From Welwitschia mirabilis (lineage: Eukaryota; Gnetophyta; Gnetopsida; Welwitschiales), in NCBI GenBank assembly GCA_051453625.1, contig JBOZIK010000001.1:175743273-175807272 (forward strand): DNA of 64,000 bases. The letters run 5' to 3'. The translations under genes were made by a program, and so were the position numbers. Below are positions 37,381 through 48,779 of this stretch, piece after piece. Every line of letters begins with the position of its first letter. Position 1 is the first letter of the stretch. The notes beneath the pieces are model-generated. The model was not told the DNA's origin. It made no database searches and was given only the letters and a program-made list of their open reading frames with translations.

Positions 37381-38757
37381 ACAATAGTTGAAAATTTCAA
37401 CTTAGAACTAAAGGAGTTACCTCAAGGTATAAAATACATTTTTATATCTAATAATCCAAAAAAACCTTTGATAATAAGTGATCTTCTTACTCCTTAATAA
37501 GAATACAATGTGATCTAACTCTTAACTTCTACAGAAGATGCCTTTACTTGGACCCTTAAAGACTTATCTACCATTCCTTTTTTCATAGTCTAATATAAAA
37601 TTTACCTTGAGAATAATGCAAAATCTATTAGGCAACCCAAATAAAGGCTCAACCTAACCCTTAAGCAAGTATTTAAAGATGAAATTTTTAAACTTATGAA
37701 TGATGGAATCATCTATGCTATATCCAATAGTGAATGAATTATCCCTTTTATAATAGTTCTAAAAAAGAGTGGGAAATGGAGAATGTGAATTGATTTTAGA
37801 AAAATTAATGAGGTTACTAAAAAGGATCATTGTTTTTTACCCTTTTTTGATCAAGTACTTGATATAATCAAAGGTTATTTCTAATATTATTTTCTTGATG
37901 GGTNNNNNNNNNNNNNNNNNNNNNNNNNNNNNNNNNNNNNNNNNNNNNNNNNNNNNNNNNNNNNNNNNNNNNNNNNNNNNNNNNNNNNNNNNNNNNNNNN
38001 NNNNNNNNNNNNNNNNNNNNNNNNNNNNNNNNNNNNNNNNNNNNNNNNNNNNNNNNNNNNNNNNNNNNNNNNNNNNNNNNNNNNNNNNNNNNNNNNNNNN
38101 NNNNNNNNNNNNNNNNNNNNNNNNNNNNNNNNNNNNNNNNNNNNNNNNNNNNNNNNNNNNNNNNNNNNNNNNNNNNNNNNNNNNNNNNNNNNNNNNNNNN
38201 NNNNNNNNNNNNNNNNNNNNNNNNNNNNNNNNNNNNNNNNNNNNNNNNNNNNNNNNNNNNNNNNNNNNNNNNNNNNNNNNNNNNNNNNNNNNNNNNNNNN
38301 NNNNNNNNNNNNNNNNNNNNNNNNNNNNNNNNNNNNNNNNNNNNNNNNNNNNNNNNNNNNNNNNNNNNNNNNNNNNNNNNNNNNNNNNNNNNNNNNNNNN
38401 NNNNNNNNNNNNNNNNNNNNNNNNNNNNNNNNNNNNNNNNNNNNNNNNNNNNNNNNNNNNNNNNNNNNNNNNNNNNNNNNNNNNNNNNNNNNNNNNNNNN
38501 NNNNNNNNNNNNNNNNNNNNNNNNNNNNNNNNNNNNNNNNNNNNNNNNNNNNNNNNNNNNNNNNNNNNNNNNNNNNNNNNNNNNNNNNNNNNNNNNNNNN
38601 NNNNNNNNNNNNNNNNNNNNNNNNNNNNNNNNNNNNNNNNNNNNNNNNNNNNNNNNNNNNNNNNNNNNNNNNNNNNTTAGGTTACCACATTTTAAAGAAA
38701 GTGATTGAGATGGACCCTATACAGTTAGCATCATTAAAAATCTTAGCCCTCTAACCA
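37381..38757 (+). pseudogene. Reverse transcriptase remnant of A3
   Basis: Before the gap the plus strand reads LELKELPQGIKYIF, DAFTWTLKDLSTIPFF, LTLKQVFKDEIFKLMNDGII, then GKWRM, stop, IDFRKINEVTKKDH and a last FLDG at 37890-37901. After the gap it reads LGYHILKKVIEMDP (38679 on). The order fits Athila RT. The catalytic YxDD-type segment falls in the 773-N gap and cannot be judged. The Cys of the conserved CID segment is a stop (TGT to TGA). Confidence 0.85.
37904..38676. other. Assembly gap (773 N) in A3 RT
   Basis: In Athila-type RT about 110-125 codons (330-375 bp) separate the two flanking segments (from memory), so this gap is roughly twice as long as expected. The 261-residue open frame through it is only N. 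Confidence 0.9.
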
Positions 38758-39480
38758 ATGTCAAACAAGTTAGATCATTCTTTAGTCATGCTATTTTTTA
38801 TCATCATTTTATTCATGATTATGCTAAGGTTTATAAGCCCCTTTAATTACTACTTGAAAAAGATGCTAAATTTGATTAGATCAATTCATTTCAACTTGCA
38901 TTTGATATACTTAAGAAAAAAATTTCTTATAAAATTATTATCATGGGTACTGATTGGACTAAAGATTTTGAACTCATGTGTGCTGCAAGCACCATTACTG
39001 TGGATGGGGTTCTTAGCTAAAAATATGAAAATGGTTTTAAAGTTATATCCTTTTCTAGTAAAACTTTATTTAAAGCTCAATCCAACTACACCATACTAAA
39101 AGGGAAATTCTTATCATCATCTTTTTTCTTGATCATCTTAGATATTATCTTCTTGGATTTCACATTAATGTTTACATAGATCATGTAATCATACATCATC
39201 TTATGAATAAAAATGATTCTAGTACTCAACTTATTAGGTAGATCCTTCTCATATAAAAAGTCAATCTTACCATCATCAGTAAGGCTAGAAAACATAATAG
39301 TGTTGTATATCAACTATCTCGACTTTCTTGTTCTCATGATGAAATTCCCATAAACAACTTCTTTCCAGATGATTAACTATTTTCTATTAAACAACTTTAT
39401 GCCATCTATTCCACTCATCTTACCTCTTGGTATGCTGATATTATAAACTACATTATTACCATAAAAACACCTTAGCATTG
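38758..39480 (+). pseudogene. RT connection and RNase H remnant of A3
   Basis: Plus-strand pieces: VKQVRSFFSHAIFYHHFIHD near 38762-38820, then GTDWTKDFELMCAASTITVD near 38944-39005, ISFSSKTLFKAQSNYTILKG near 39045-39100, and VNLTIISKARKHNSVVYQLS near 39258-39318. These are the RT thumb/connection, the RNase H core and the region before integrase. RNase H would remove the RNA template. Frames switch and stops occur. The open frame 38758-39099 is mostly in the wrong frame. Confidence 0.8.
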
Positions 39481-39539
39481 GAATCATAAACAATGAAAAT
39501 TGTTTCTTCATAGGATTGATAATTATGAGTGGAATTAAC

Positions 39540-40720
39540 CCCATCAAATCATGTGTAAATATGTATGTAAATGAGAAAGCTTAGAAGCCATTAATATTTG
39601 TCATAATTGACTATGTGGTGGATACTTTATTGGTTAAAAAACTTATCATGAAAATTCTTGACCCTATTTTCTATTAGCTTACTCTTTTCAAAGATTCATT
39701 TAACTTTGCTAGAAGGTAACTTATTTTCAAGATATATTCCTTAAGCCTATTCTTAAATCTAAACCTTTTGATTATTAAGGAATTGACTTTATAGGCCCTC
39801 TTAAACAATCTTCTTATGATAAAAATTACATCCTAATGGCCAATGATTATATTACTAACTAGGTTGAAGTTAATCCTACTACCAAGAATGATGGTCAAAC
39901 CATTTGCAATTTTGTTTGAACTCATTTCTTTCAATGTTTTAATTTTCCAAGAATCATTATTACTGATTAAGAAAATCATTTTAGTAATTACCTTTTTTAA
40001 AAACATCTTTTATCTATTGGTATTGAACATAGAATTGCACGTGTTTATCATCCTCAAACTAATGGTTAAGCTAAAAAATTGAATAGAGAAATTAAAAAGA
40101 TGCTCTAAAAATTACTCTCTTTTAATAAGAAAACTTGATCCTCTAAACTTAATGATGTTCTTTAGGCTTACTGTACTGCTTGGTACAACTCTCTAGATAT
40201 CCCCCCATTTGAAGTTATGTATAAAAATATTTGTATCTTACTAGTTGATGTTTGCTATAACTCCTATTAATTCACCCATCAACTTAACCTTGTAAATTTG
40301 AATGATAATCTTAAAACTTGATTAGCCTAACTTAACCATTTATATGAAAAGCATACTCATTCCATATATTATCAACTTATTCATAAATCCTAAGCCAAGT
40401 TCAAACATGAAAAAATGATTCTTCATAAATAATTTAAACCTAGTTATCTTGTCCTTTTATACAATACTTGATTACACCTTTTACATAACAAGTTAACCTC
40501 TATATGATTAAGTTATTATCTTATATGAAAAGTATATTCTAATAACTTAGTTAAAACCTCTAATCTAAACATTAGAAAAATTCATAAAATCAATAGATAA
40601 AGGTTAAACTTTATGAGTCATCTACTGATGAAACCTTGGAAATGATAGAATTAGTTGTCTTAGAAGCTCCTATTAATGAGAAGGATCTTCGTCTTATCAT
40701 TATCTAAATTTCTTCTTAAC
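39540..40720 (+). pseudogene. Integrase remnant of A3
   Basis: An HHCC-like zinc region lies near 39590-39720 (INICHN, stop, LCGGYF). The core runs from GIDFIGPLKQSSYDKNYILM (39779) through FPRIIITD (Asp codon 39964-39966) and RVYHPQTNG to LNREIKKML (40079). The C-terminal part, with HEKMILHK and SYLVLLYNT, runs to about 40720. The Glu expected 36 residues after the second Asp reads Lys, a G-to-A change, so the site is dead. There are more than ten stops. This enzyme would insert the cDNA. Confidence 0.85.
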
Positions 40721-41485
40721 ACATTCCTAGGATAGACATCATGCTATCACTTGAATATCCTTAACTTGACTTATGTATTACTTTATATAGTCATCATGAT
40801 TAGTAATCTTTTACTTAGACATTTTAATATTATAATATTTAATTCACTCAATATTAGTATATTTGTATGTCTATGAACTTTACTTAAAAATAAGATGCCT
40901 TGATTCTTTTATTTTCTTTCAATGGTATGAGTAATCGTTTGTTTTTGCATGTTTATATTTATTCCTCATCTAATTACTTCACTTTTATCCTTNNNNNNNN
41001 NNNNNNNNNNNNNNNNNNNNNNNNNNNNNNNNNNNNNNNNNNNNNNNNNNNNNNNNNNNNNNNNNNNNNNNNNNNNNNNNNNNNNNNNNNNNNNNNNNNN
41101 NNNNNNNNNNNNNNNNNNNNNNNNNNNNNNNNNNNNNNNNNNNNNNNNNNNNNNNNNNNNNNNNNNNNNNNNNNNNNNNNNNNNNNNNNNNNNNNNNNNN
41201 NNNNNNNNNNNNNNNNNNNNNNNNNNNNNNNNNNNNNNNNNNNNNNNNNNNNNNNNNNNNNNNNNNNNNNNNNNNNNNNNNNNNNNNNNNNNNNNNNNNN
41301 NNNNNNNNNNNNNNNNNNNNNNNNNNNNNNNNNNNNNNNNNNNNNNNNNNNNNNNNNNNNNNNNNNNNNNNNNNNNNNNNNNNNNNNNNNNNNNNNNNNN
41401 NNNNNNNNNNNNNNNNNNNNNNNNNNNNNNNNNNNNNNNNNNNNNNNNNNNNNNNNNNNNNNNNNNNNNNNNNNNNNNNNNNNNN

Positions 41486-41547
41486 GGGGGTGGGGTTGGG
41501 GCGGGGGAAGGTAAAAATGAGAAGAATAAGAAAAGAAAATAAATAAA
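41486..41547 (+). repeat. G-rich tract followed by a purine-rich stretch
   Basis: It begins with G5-T-G4-TT-G4-C-G5, four G-runs in 22 bases, then AAGG and about 40 mostly purine bases. It stands out sharply from the A+T-rich surroundings and fits a G-quadruplex pattern. It adjoins a gap, so part may be missing. It could be an internal polypurine tract or low-complexity sequence at which assembly failed. Confidence 0.6.
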
Positions 41548-41599
41548 GATCATGCTCTTTTGTATCTAAGATAAAACTGTGATCACCATGATGTCCTAC

Positions 41600-42050
41600 T
41601 ACTAGCACACTGGGACAAATTTTCCTAAGAGAGGCTTTGATACTATGATATGCTACCTATGGAAACTCCACAAGGGGATCCGTTGTTCATGTTGTATAGG
41701 TCCTTACTCTCTACTAGTGGTTTCACTCTCCTCATCATGGAAAAATAAAGTTTTACTTAGAGACTACAAGATTAGTGATGATCCTGTTATGATTAGAGCC
41801 ATNNNNNNNNNNNNNNNNTCCTTTTACGTATAGTACTTTCACATGATCATTCTAATTTTTTGGATTCTAGTGTTATTTTGATATGTGAGCTAATGAATTT
41901 ATGTTTCTATAGGATTTTATCTCATCATTCATTATTTGATAACATTAGACATACTTGACATCATCATAATCATTGCCTAATTGAATGGTATTTTATGAAT
42001 TTTTACATATTGTCATGCATTTTTCATTAAGTTATTTTATGATTGTTACC
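41600..42050 (+). repeat. Conserved 3'-spacer block, copy in A3
   Basis: Its reverse complement aligns with 130-620 (A1) and 46400-47080 (A2). Examples are GGTCCTTACT (41699), CACTCTCCTCATCATGG (41725) and CATCATTCATTATTTGATAA (41925). Confidence 0.65.
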
Positions 42051-43239
42051 AAGGGAATTTGTTAGGTTAAAATTTAGGATGAGTGAATAATCTTGTTTAT
42101 GTTCCTATTTAACCATTTTTAGTTTTGTATTTCTCTAGCTATTTTATTGGGTTTTTGAAAGACATCTTCATATTCTTTCAATATAATATTATGTGTTTGA
42201 TTATTTAGTAGTTTCTTATTCATTTTACTCATAGCTCTTATCCATAAGGATTTATGTTTCTATTTTTAATAGATGACAATGATTCTTTTGAGTTGCAATT
42301 CTTACTTTTTCATGCCTATTGTGTTTGGATACGTTTAAGGCATTATTCTGAGTATTGCTTCCTTATACTTAGTGCATTATTTTTTCTTTAACACCCTTTT
42401 CCCATCTATCTCTTTTTATCATGATCATGTTTTTTAGGATAATCCTTTACTTTTTACTTTTTTTTATTTTCTACTATTTTTCTACTTCTTGATTTCTTTT
42501 AGATTTTTTTTTAATTTTTCCTATCTTTTAAAACATCTCATTTGATCAGTTTTATTCCACGTCTATCATTTCCATGATAGTTAGGATGACAATCATTTTT
42601 TTTATTTTATTGTAATCTAAGACATCTTGTTTCACCTGTGGGAAGAATAGAACACCTTTTCAAGAGTCTTCTAAGATATTCAGAAAAAAATTTAATTTGA
42701 AAAATCATGTTTGAGCTTTCACGATACATATTTATTTGGATATAATTTCATGTTATTTGAATAACTTTCATGAACTTTATTTAGTAGAAACATAGTAGCA
42801 CACTCATAGAGTTTTCCTATAATTATGTTCTAGAACATCTAAAGAGAGAGAATGTTATGATTACTCTTGTACTTTATCCCTTTTAAAATACATTAATGAA
42901 CTTGAATACATCATTCTTTGAGTTATCACTACTTAAGTTTTACACATTAGTTTTGGTATCACTATCTCAAATTATGTATATACATCATCATTTTCTAAGC
43001 TATCATTGTTACATTTTATAATGTTTGTATGTGTATGACATTCATTTGTTGTATTACACTGTGTTTAAGTAGGATGCTTTTTTAATATGTCAATATTTTA
43101 TTAGTTAATTTATTTTTAATATCTATTTCTACATGGTAAAAATTAAACTCAAAATTACACTTATCTAGTTATTGGTTATCTTAGTCAGATTGGCTCACAA
43201 TATAGTTAATCACTTACTTTACTAGGAACTAATAAGGCT

Positions 43240-43250
43240 AAGTAGAAGGA
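43240..43250 (+). promoter_or_regulatory. Polypurine tract of A3
   Basis: AAGTAGAAGGA directly before the 3' LTR, with one T. This is the expected place for the plus-strand primer. Confidence 0.55.
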
Positions 43251-44497
43251 TATTTTGCAATGCTAATTTATAGGAATTTGATGGTGTATTTTGAGTACTT
43301 TTCCAAGAAATTTATGAAGGTTTGGATGCAATTATGATAATTATATAGAATTAATAGGATGTTCATTGAAACATGCAATTCTTAACATACTTGAAGGCAT
43401 CTCAATCTTACTTTGATATTTCATACTTTGAAGGAAGGATTAACCATGTAGAAGACTGATTTCTCTTTGAGCTAGAATATATAGAGAATTTTTTTCCTCT
43501 CTATCATCCCCACAATGGGCAGGATGACAACATTGCTGACATGGATGAAATCTGCAGAGTTGACTATGAGGTCTAAATCTGATGGATTACATTTTAACAT
43601 GAAGTAACATCCTCATTATTGTCCCTATGATAGTTAGGATGATAGATATTTTATATTGATGAAAAGAGTTAAATTTGTAATGGGGTTATGCAACCCATGT
43701 GGGTTACTGAGATGTCTTCTCTAGCTCTTAAGCTTGAGCTTCAATAACTTTAATGAGAAACTATAAATACCCTCCCTTTTCTATACTTTCATTTCCATCT
43801 TTGTGTACTAGATATTCTTATGATGGAAGATTAAAGGAAAAGAGGTTCATCTAGTAGCTACAAAGAAAAGTTTACCTTGGTTTTGAGATGAGTATCCTCT
43901 GTTGAGGTGCAGATACTTTATTGTAAGTGGATATAACACTTTATAATTAATTCAATTACTCTTATTGCTACTATTATCTAAATGTTCCTTATGGTTTAAG
44001 TTGATTATAATTGGTCAAAACTCCATAGCTTATTTATATTAGAATGATAACCTTTGTTAAGGTTGACTTTGTTAGTTTATTTAATTTCATTTCATTCCCC
44101 TATTTGCATTGTCCATATTCTATTTAGCATTTCTTATAGTTTAGGTTAATTATAAGTAAGTAATAGAACTCTTCCTAATTGATATAAGTTATAAGGATTA
44201 ATTCCTGTAATAGAAGGATAGAATCCAAATAGATTCACTACACTTGCATTTCATCCATTGCATTCCATCATCATTCATCTTGTATTGCATTTGCATTATT
44301 GTTTACTTTTATTTACTAAAATAGAAAAGATTAAAATATTTTATAAAATCAATTCTCGAACTTCTAACCTATTTCTTTTAATGGATTATGACATTGGGAC
44401 TAACTCCCATCTATAATAATATGCATTTTTCTATAATTATTGTAATTTATAAGTTTTGCCTAAGGACTTCAGAGTTGCATAAATTCACACCGCAATA
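43251..44497 (+). repeat. 3' LTR of A3
   Basis: It matches 32916-34173 throughout, for example ATTTTGAGTACTTT near 43290 and the TATA box at 43762-43769. It ends CACACCGCAATA at 44497, keeping one CpG that the 5' LTR has lost. Confidence 0.9.
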
Positions 44498-44871
44498 GTT
44501 ATCATCTTGATGATAGTGGGGATGATATCACATCAAAAACATTTTATAGCTATCCTTCATATTAATTGAGTTAGCATCCTAGTCATCATGTAAATAGTAT
44601 CATTCTAGTGATCATTCAGATGATGGATGGGATGAAAGACTTCTTTAATCTCTTAATCAAGTGAATTTGACTTTATAAAACATTAATTCCTCCTTAAAAT
44701 GTGAAGTATTAGAATTAATCTAAAATACTTCCATAAGTACTAGTATTTGTACATTTCTATAAATTTCTCCTCGACTCTTAATAATTGTTATTTTTTACTT
44801 ATACTTGTCTAAATGTCTTGTAAAAGTACTTATAAAAATCCATTAGAAACATAAAATTTGGCATTATAACA
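44498..44871 (-). repeat. 3' LTR of A2, right part
   Basis: It continues the LTR broken at 32915 and aligns with 52311-52675 (CATATTAATTGAGTTAGCAT here, CATATCAATTCAATCAACAT there). It ends GCATTATAACA at 44871, followed by TGGTCCCTAAC, a possible polypurine tract on the minus strand. Confidence 0.85.
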
Positions 44872-46399
44872 TGGTCCCTAACATAGCCTTGTCAGCTCTT
44901 AACAAAGTTGACAAACAACTATAATTGTAAGCCAAACTAGCCAAGACAAAATACTAACTAGGAATATGTAAATTAAGTTTAGAAATCTTTGAAGGAAAGA
45001 GAAAAATCACAAAATCAAATAAACTAAAATGTTTTATCTTAGCAGATAAAGTAACCATTTTATCATCTATACTATCATCTAGATGATTATGAGGATGATA
45101 GACTTTTCAAAATCAAACTATAAAATCCATTACTTGGAATCATGCTTGTCAGAAAATAAGATCAAAACACTTACCTATGCATTAGCCCTTTATTTAGAAT
45201 ATTCAATACATTGAAAAAATAAAGATTGAATGTTTAAAACAAAAGAATCATCATAATATGTAACCATAGTACTTTAGGTAAGTAATGTGCATGTATCATC
45301 AGAAAATATAATAACTAAAAAATAATATCCATAAGCATTAAGATTTTAAGCATAATCTACAAGTGAGATATATAAAAAATAATCAATCATAACATTATTT
45401 TCCTTGTGCATGGTCTCATAAATTATTTATATCATTCCTATAAGGAAAAAAACTATAAATATTCTATTATTAAGTACCTATTTAATAAATAATATCCATA
45501 ATGTATATCACTCAAATAGTAGGTATTCAGAATTGGATTAGTACATTATAGATGTCGTTTATGAAAATGTAAAAATAACTCTTTTAAAAATTTAAATTTT
45601 TTTATATTATCTTAAATTATATGTTCCCCCCTTACCCCTCCTAAAGATAAATCAATACATTTCATATTACATTAAGATAATATTAAAAGGAATAATATAC
45701 AAGTTTAAGTACATGTAAGCAATACAAGTAGGCTAGGGATAGTATTCTATACATGAAAAAAAGGATCAAATTTATTCTAAAAAAAATGAAACATGAAAAT
45801 TTTGATTATTCAAAAGATATCTATGTCTTATTTACCTAGTTATCTGGATGACAAGAAAGATAAGAAGCACTTTCAAAAATATTAATAAAAATTAAATAAT
45901 CAACAGAATAAGTTAAGCTTAGATAATGTCATAGAGGTATAAAAAAAGTATCAAAAAGTATGAGAGATGGGAAATGGATAAAAATAATGATAAATCAAGG
46001 CATGATAAAGGAGGTAAATACACCAAGATAAGGAATATAATATTTCCATTAATTCACAGTTATTGAAAAATAGTAGTAGATGCATTAAAACTCAAAAAAA
46101 ATTAAAGAAAACTAAGCTTGAAAAGATTAAAAAGAATAGATAGGAAAAATTAGCATCATAAACTAAGAAATTTATTTACAAAAAGAAAATTAAGTTCTAG
46201 AAAGAAAAACTACACATGAAAATAAAAATTAATAAGAAAACTAATAAATGATTACATCCTAAGCATTTGTGATAAAAAAGTATGCAAATAACTTTGAAAT
46301 ACTAAAGAAAACAACTAAGGAAATCAAAAATAGAAATGAAATAATTTAGGAACATAAAGAAGATTTTGTATCTACTCTAAATTCAAATCTAGAAAACCT

Positions 46400-47080
46400 T
46401 CATTAAAGAAATCATAAAATCACCTAATTAATGATGCATGACATAATGTAAAAACTTCATAAAGTACCACTCAAATAGGAAATGACTATGACAATGCCAA
46501 GTAACTAATGTTTTCAAATAATGAATGATAAGATAAAAACTTACCACAAATGAACTCATCTACTAACACCTCAAAACACACTTGAATCCTTAAAAGTCAA
46601 ATGATCATGTTGGAATATTAAAAGCATAATGAGTCTATAAAACAAGCAATGCCTCTAATGACAATAGGAGCATGACTAATCCCACAGCTTCAAAGTATTT
46701 TATTTTAATCTATGATGAAGGAAGTGCAACCGTATGTAGAGAAGTAAGAAATTATAAAGCATGGCCAACTAACCCCTCAATGACATTCCCACAACTATTA
46801 ACANNNNNNNNNNNNNNNNNNNNNNNNNNNNNNNNNNNNNNNNNNNNNNNNNNNNNNNNNNNNNNNNNNNNNNNNNNNNNNNNNNNNNNNNNNNNNNNNN
46901 NNNATTTTAATCTATGATGAAGGAAGTGCAACCGTATGTAGAGAAGTAAGAAATTATAAAGCATGGCTAACTAACCCCTTAATGACATTCCCACAACTAT
47001 TAACACTGCTAAAGGTTCCTCTTGGAAAAATTTATGTTGATGCCATAGCACATTATATTGGCCATGTATTTTATCATAGA
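46400..47080 (-). repeat. Conserved 3'-spacer block, copy in A2
   Basis: It aligns with 130-620 and with the reverse complement of 41600-42050. Part of it is doubled by the 102-bp gap-flank duplication. Confidence 0.65.
46702..47005. repeat. 102-bp duplication across a 100-N gap (46804-46903)
   Basis: 46702-46803 and 46904-47005 differ at two positions, both C/T. Open frames through the N here are artefacts. Confidence 0.9.
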
Positions 47081-48240
47081 AACAATATATCACAGTCATT
47101 ATTCTCTTTTTTTTTCCTTTTTTAAATATTTTTTAAAATAAATCCCAATGATACCATTAAGAGAAAACACAGAAAACCAAAGCATATTCCTTCAAAATAA
47201 AGTTCATAGACATTTGTATGTCTCAAGATGGGGTGAATCCAATCTTATTACTTTGAAATGTCTAATTAAAAATTACTAATCATGGTAACTTCATAAAGTA
47301 AAATATAAGTCAAGTTTTAAAGATGTTTAAGTGATAGAATGACATCCACTACAAGTATAGGGTAAGAAAGAATTTAGATAATGGTACTAGGACTTTCAAA
47401 ACAATTGCTTCTATCATGTTCAAGGTCTTTTGATAATTCATGGATTTATAACCTTTATTTATTTTTTTACTTTTTCTAGTATTCAAATTAGAAATTTTAA
47501 ATGAGCCACTAAAGATTTAATTTCTCTAAAAGATAAGGATCTAATCATTTAAAAGTAAATTTATTAAAAAAACCTAAAGATAAAATCATAACAATTATAA
47601 GATTAAAAGAAATATAAAAAAAGCTAAAAATAAATTTTTTTCAAGTCCTCCATCTATTTAACACTTTATTTGAAAGATAGAAAAGAAAAGGAAATAAGAA
47701 TTTATTCACACCCTAGGGTATTATATTTTCATGGAAAAATAAGGTCCAAACCAAATAGAGACTAATTGAAAAAACCTAAAAGACACATATGCAAGAAAAG
47801 ATAATATTTTAACTCCACAAAATTTTTTTGCAATATAAGAGATAAAGAGTTTAGATAATTCAAAAAATTTGAACTTCAAAGATTAAAGGTTTTATTTGGA
47901 ATTTAAAGATTGAGGATGAAAATGATTAATGGTTTTATTAGAAATTCAAAAATTTGGAGAAAGCTTCTTAGGATAAATGATGAAGTTAGGTTTAATATAC
48001 TTAAAAAGTTCTCTAAGCCTCAGCTTAAAGTATGAATTATCAAGAAGATAAGATTTTCTACAATTTATAAGTCCAAGATTTTTCAAGTTATACTTTCAAA
48101 AAGATTTATCATTAAAAGCTAAAGTCGACTAGGTAAAAAAGTGAAAGATGTTCCTTTGAATATTTTAAAGAGAATTAAATGAAGAAATATGGGAAGATTT
48201 TCTAAATTGAATTGCTATATTGAAAAGGATAATTTTTCAT

Positions 48241-48779
48241 TAATTTTAATTTAGATTTTATGGGTTTTTCATTATTAATTCTTTTCTTATTACTAACTTT
48301 GACATTTCTCTACTGAATACTATCTATTCTTCTTTGATTATAAACTATATCCTCCCTTTTTTCATTATATTTAATTTTGTTTTATTGATTTGTGATTGTC
48401 TTGATTGTCATCTTGTACTATCATCTAGATGATAGTAGTGGACAATGAGGCTTATAATAGAAGTTTTTTAATTAAGTTCTCATGTTGAAATTTCTTCCTA
48501 TTAATAGACTTTAATTCTTCATACTCATGATCAAAACTATTTATTTCTATTAAATGTTTATGCAAATTTAACTCTTTTAGTATTCTTAATCCTTCTCCAA
48601 CTGGATGATGTTGTATAAATAAAGTTGGTTTAACTCTTTTTGCTAAGTTTTCTTCATCATCCATATCTTTTTATATAATATTAAAAAACTATAATAGTGT
48701 ACCTCTTATTACTAATGTAACATTCCATTAATCTCATTTATGTGTCTATGATGCAATGAGTAATAGCACAAAAGGATTT
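48241..48779 (-). pseudogene. A2 protease-to-spacer junction with a short remnant frame
   Basis: The minus-strand open frame 48452-48664 (70 residues, charged, with VKPTLFIQHHPVGE) follows the protease at the place where A3 has LFLQHCPIKKK, so it may be the start of the linker to RT. RT itself is missing: within 300 bases the sequence turns into spacer shared with A1. The deletion breakpoint probably lies near 48240-48450, beside a palindromic motif at 48418-48439. Confidence 0.5.

Larger units (their letters stand above)
40721..43239 (+). other. A3 non-coding spacer between integrase and polypurine tract
   Basis: About 2.5 kb with no retained frame and no envelope-like protein seen. It contains a 493-N gap (40993-41485), a G-rich tract at 41486-41507, a 16-N gap (41803-41818), the conserved spacer block (about 41600-42050) and one palindromic motif at 42561-42592. 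The short open frame at 41645-41833 corresponds to non-coding sequence in A1 and A2. Confidence 0.7.
32916..44497 (+). mobile_element. Athila-like element A3, complete in outline, inserted in A2's 3' LTR
   Basis: A plus-strand element of about 11.6 kb: 5' LTR 32916-34173, primer site 34177-34194, gag, protease, RT, RNase H, integrase, a non-coding spacer of about 2.5 kb, polypurine tract and 3' LTR 43251-44497. The flanks TTTAT (32911-32915) and GTTAT (44498-44502) are a plausible decayed 5-bp target duplication. Removing A3 joins 32910 to 44498 into an LTR that aligns with 51419-52675. Every coding part has stops. It belongs to the same family as its host, in the opposite orientation. Confidence 0.9.
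44872..48240 (-). other. A2 non-coding spacer
   Basis: It aligns in part with A1 (1-2250) and, inverted, with A3 (41600-42050 most clearly). It holds the conserved block at 46400-47080, a gap with duplicated flanks, and a palindromic motif at 45061-45103. No frame is shared between copies. Confidence 0.65.
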
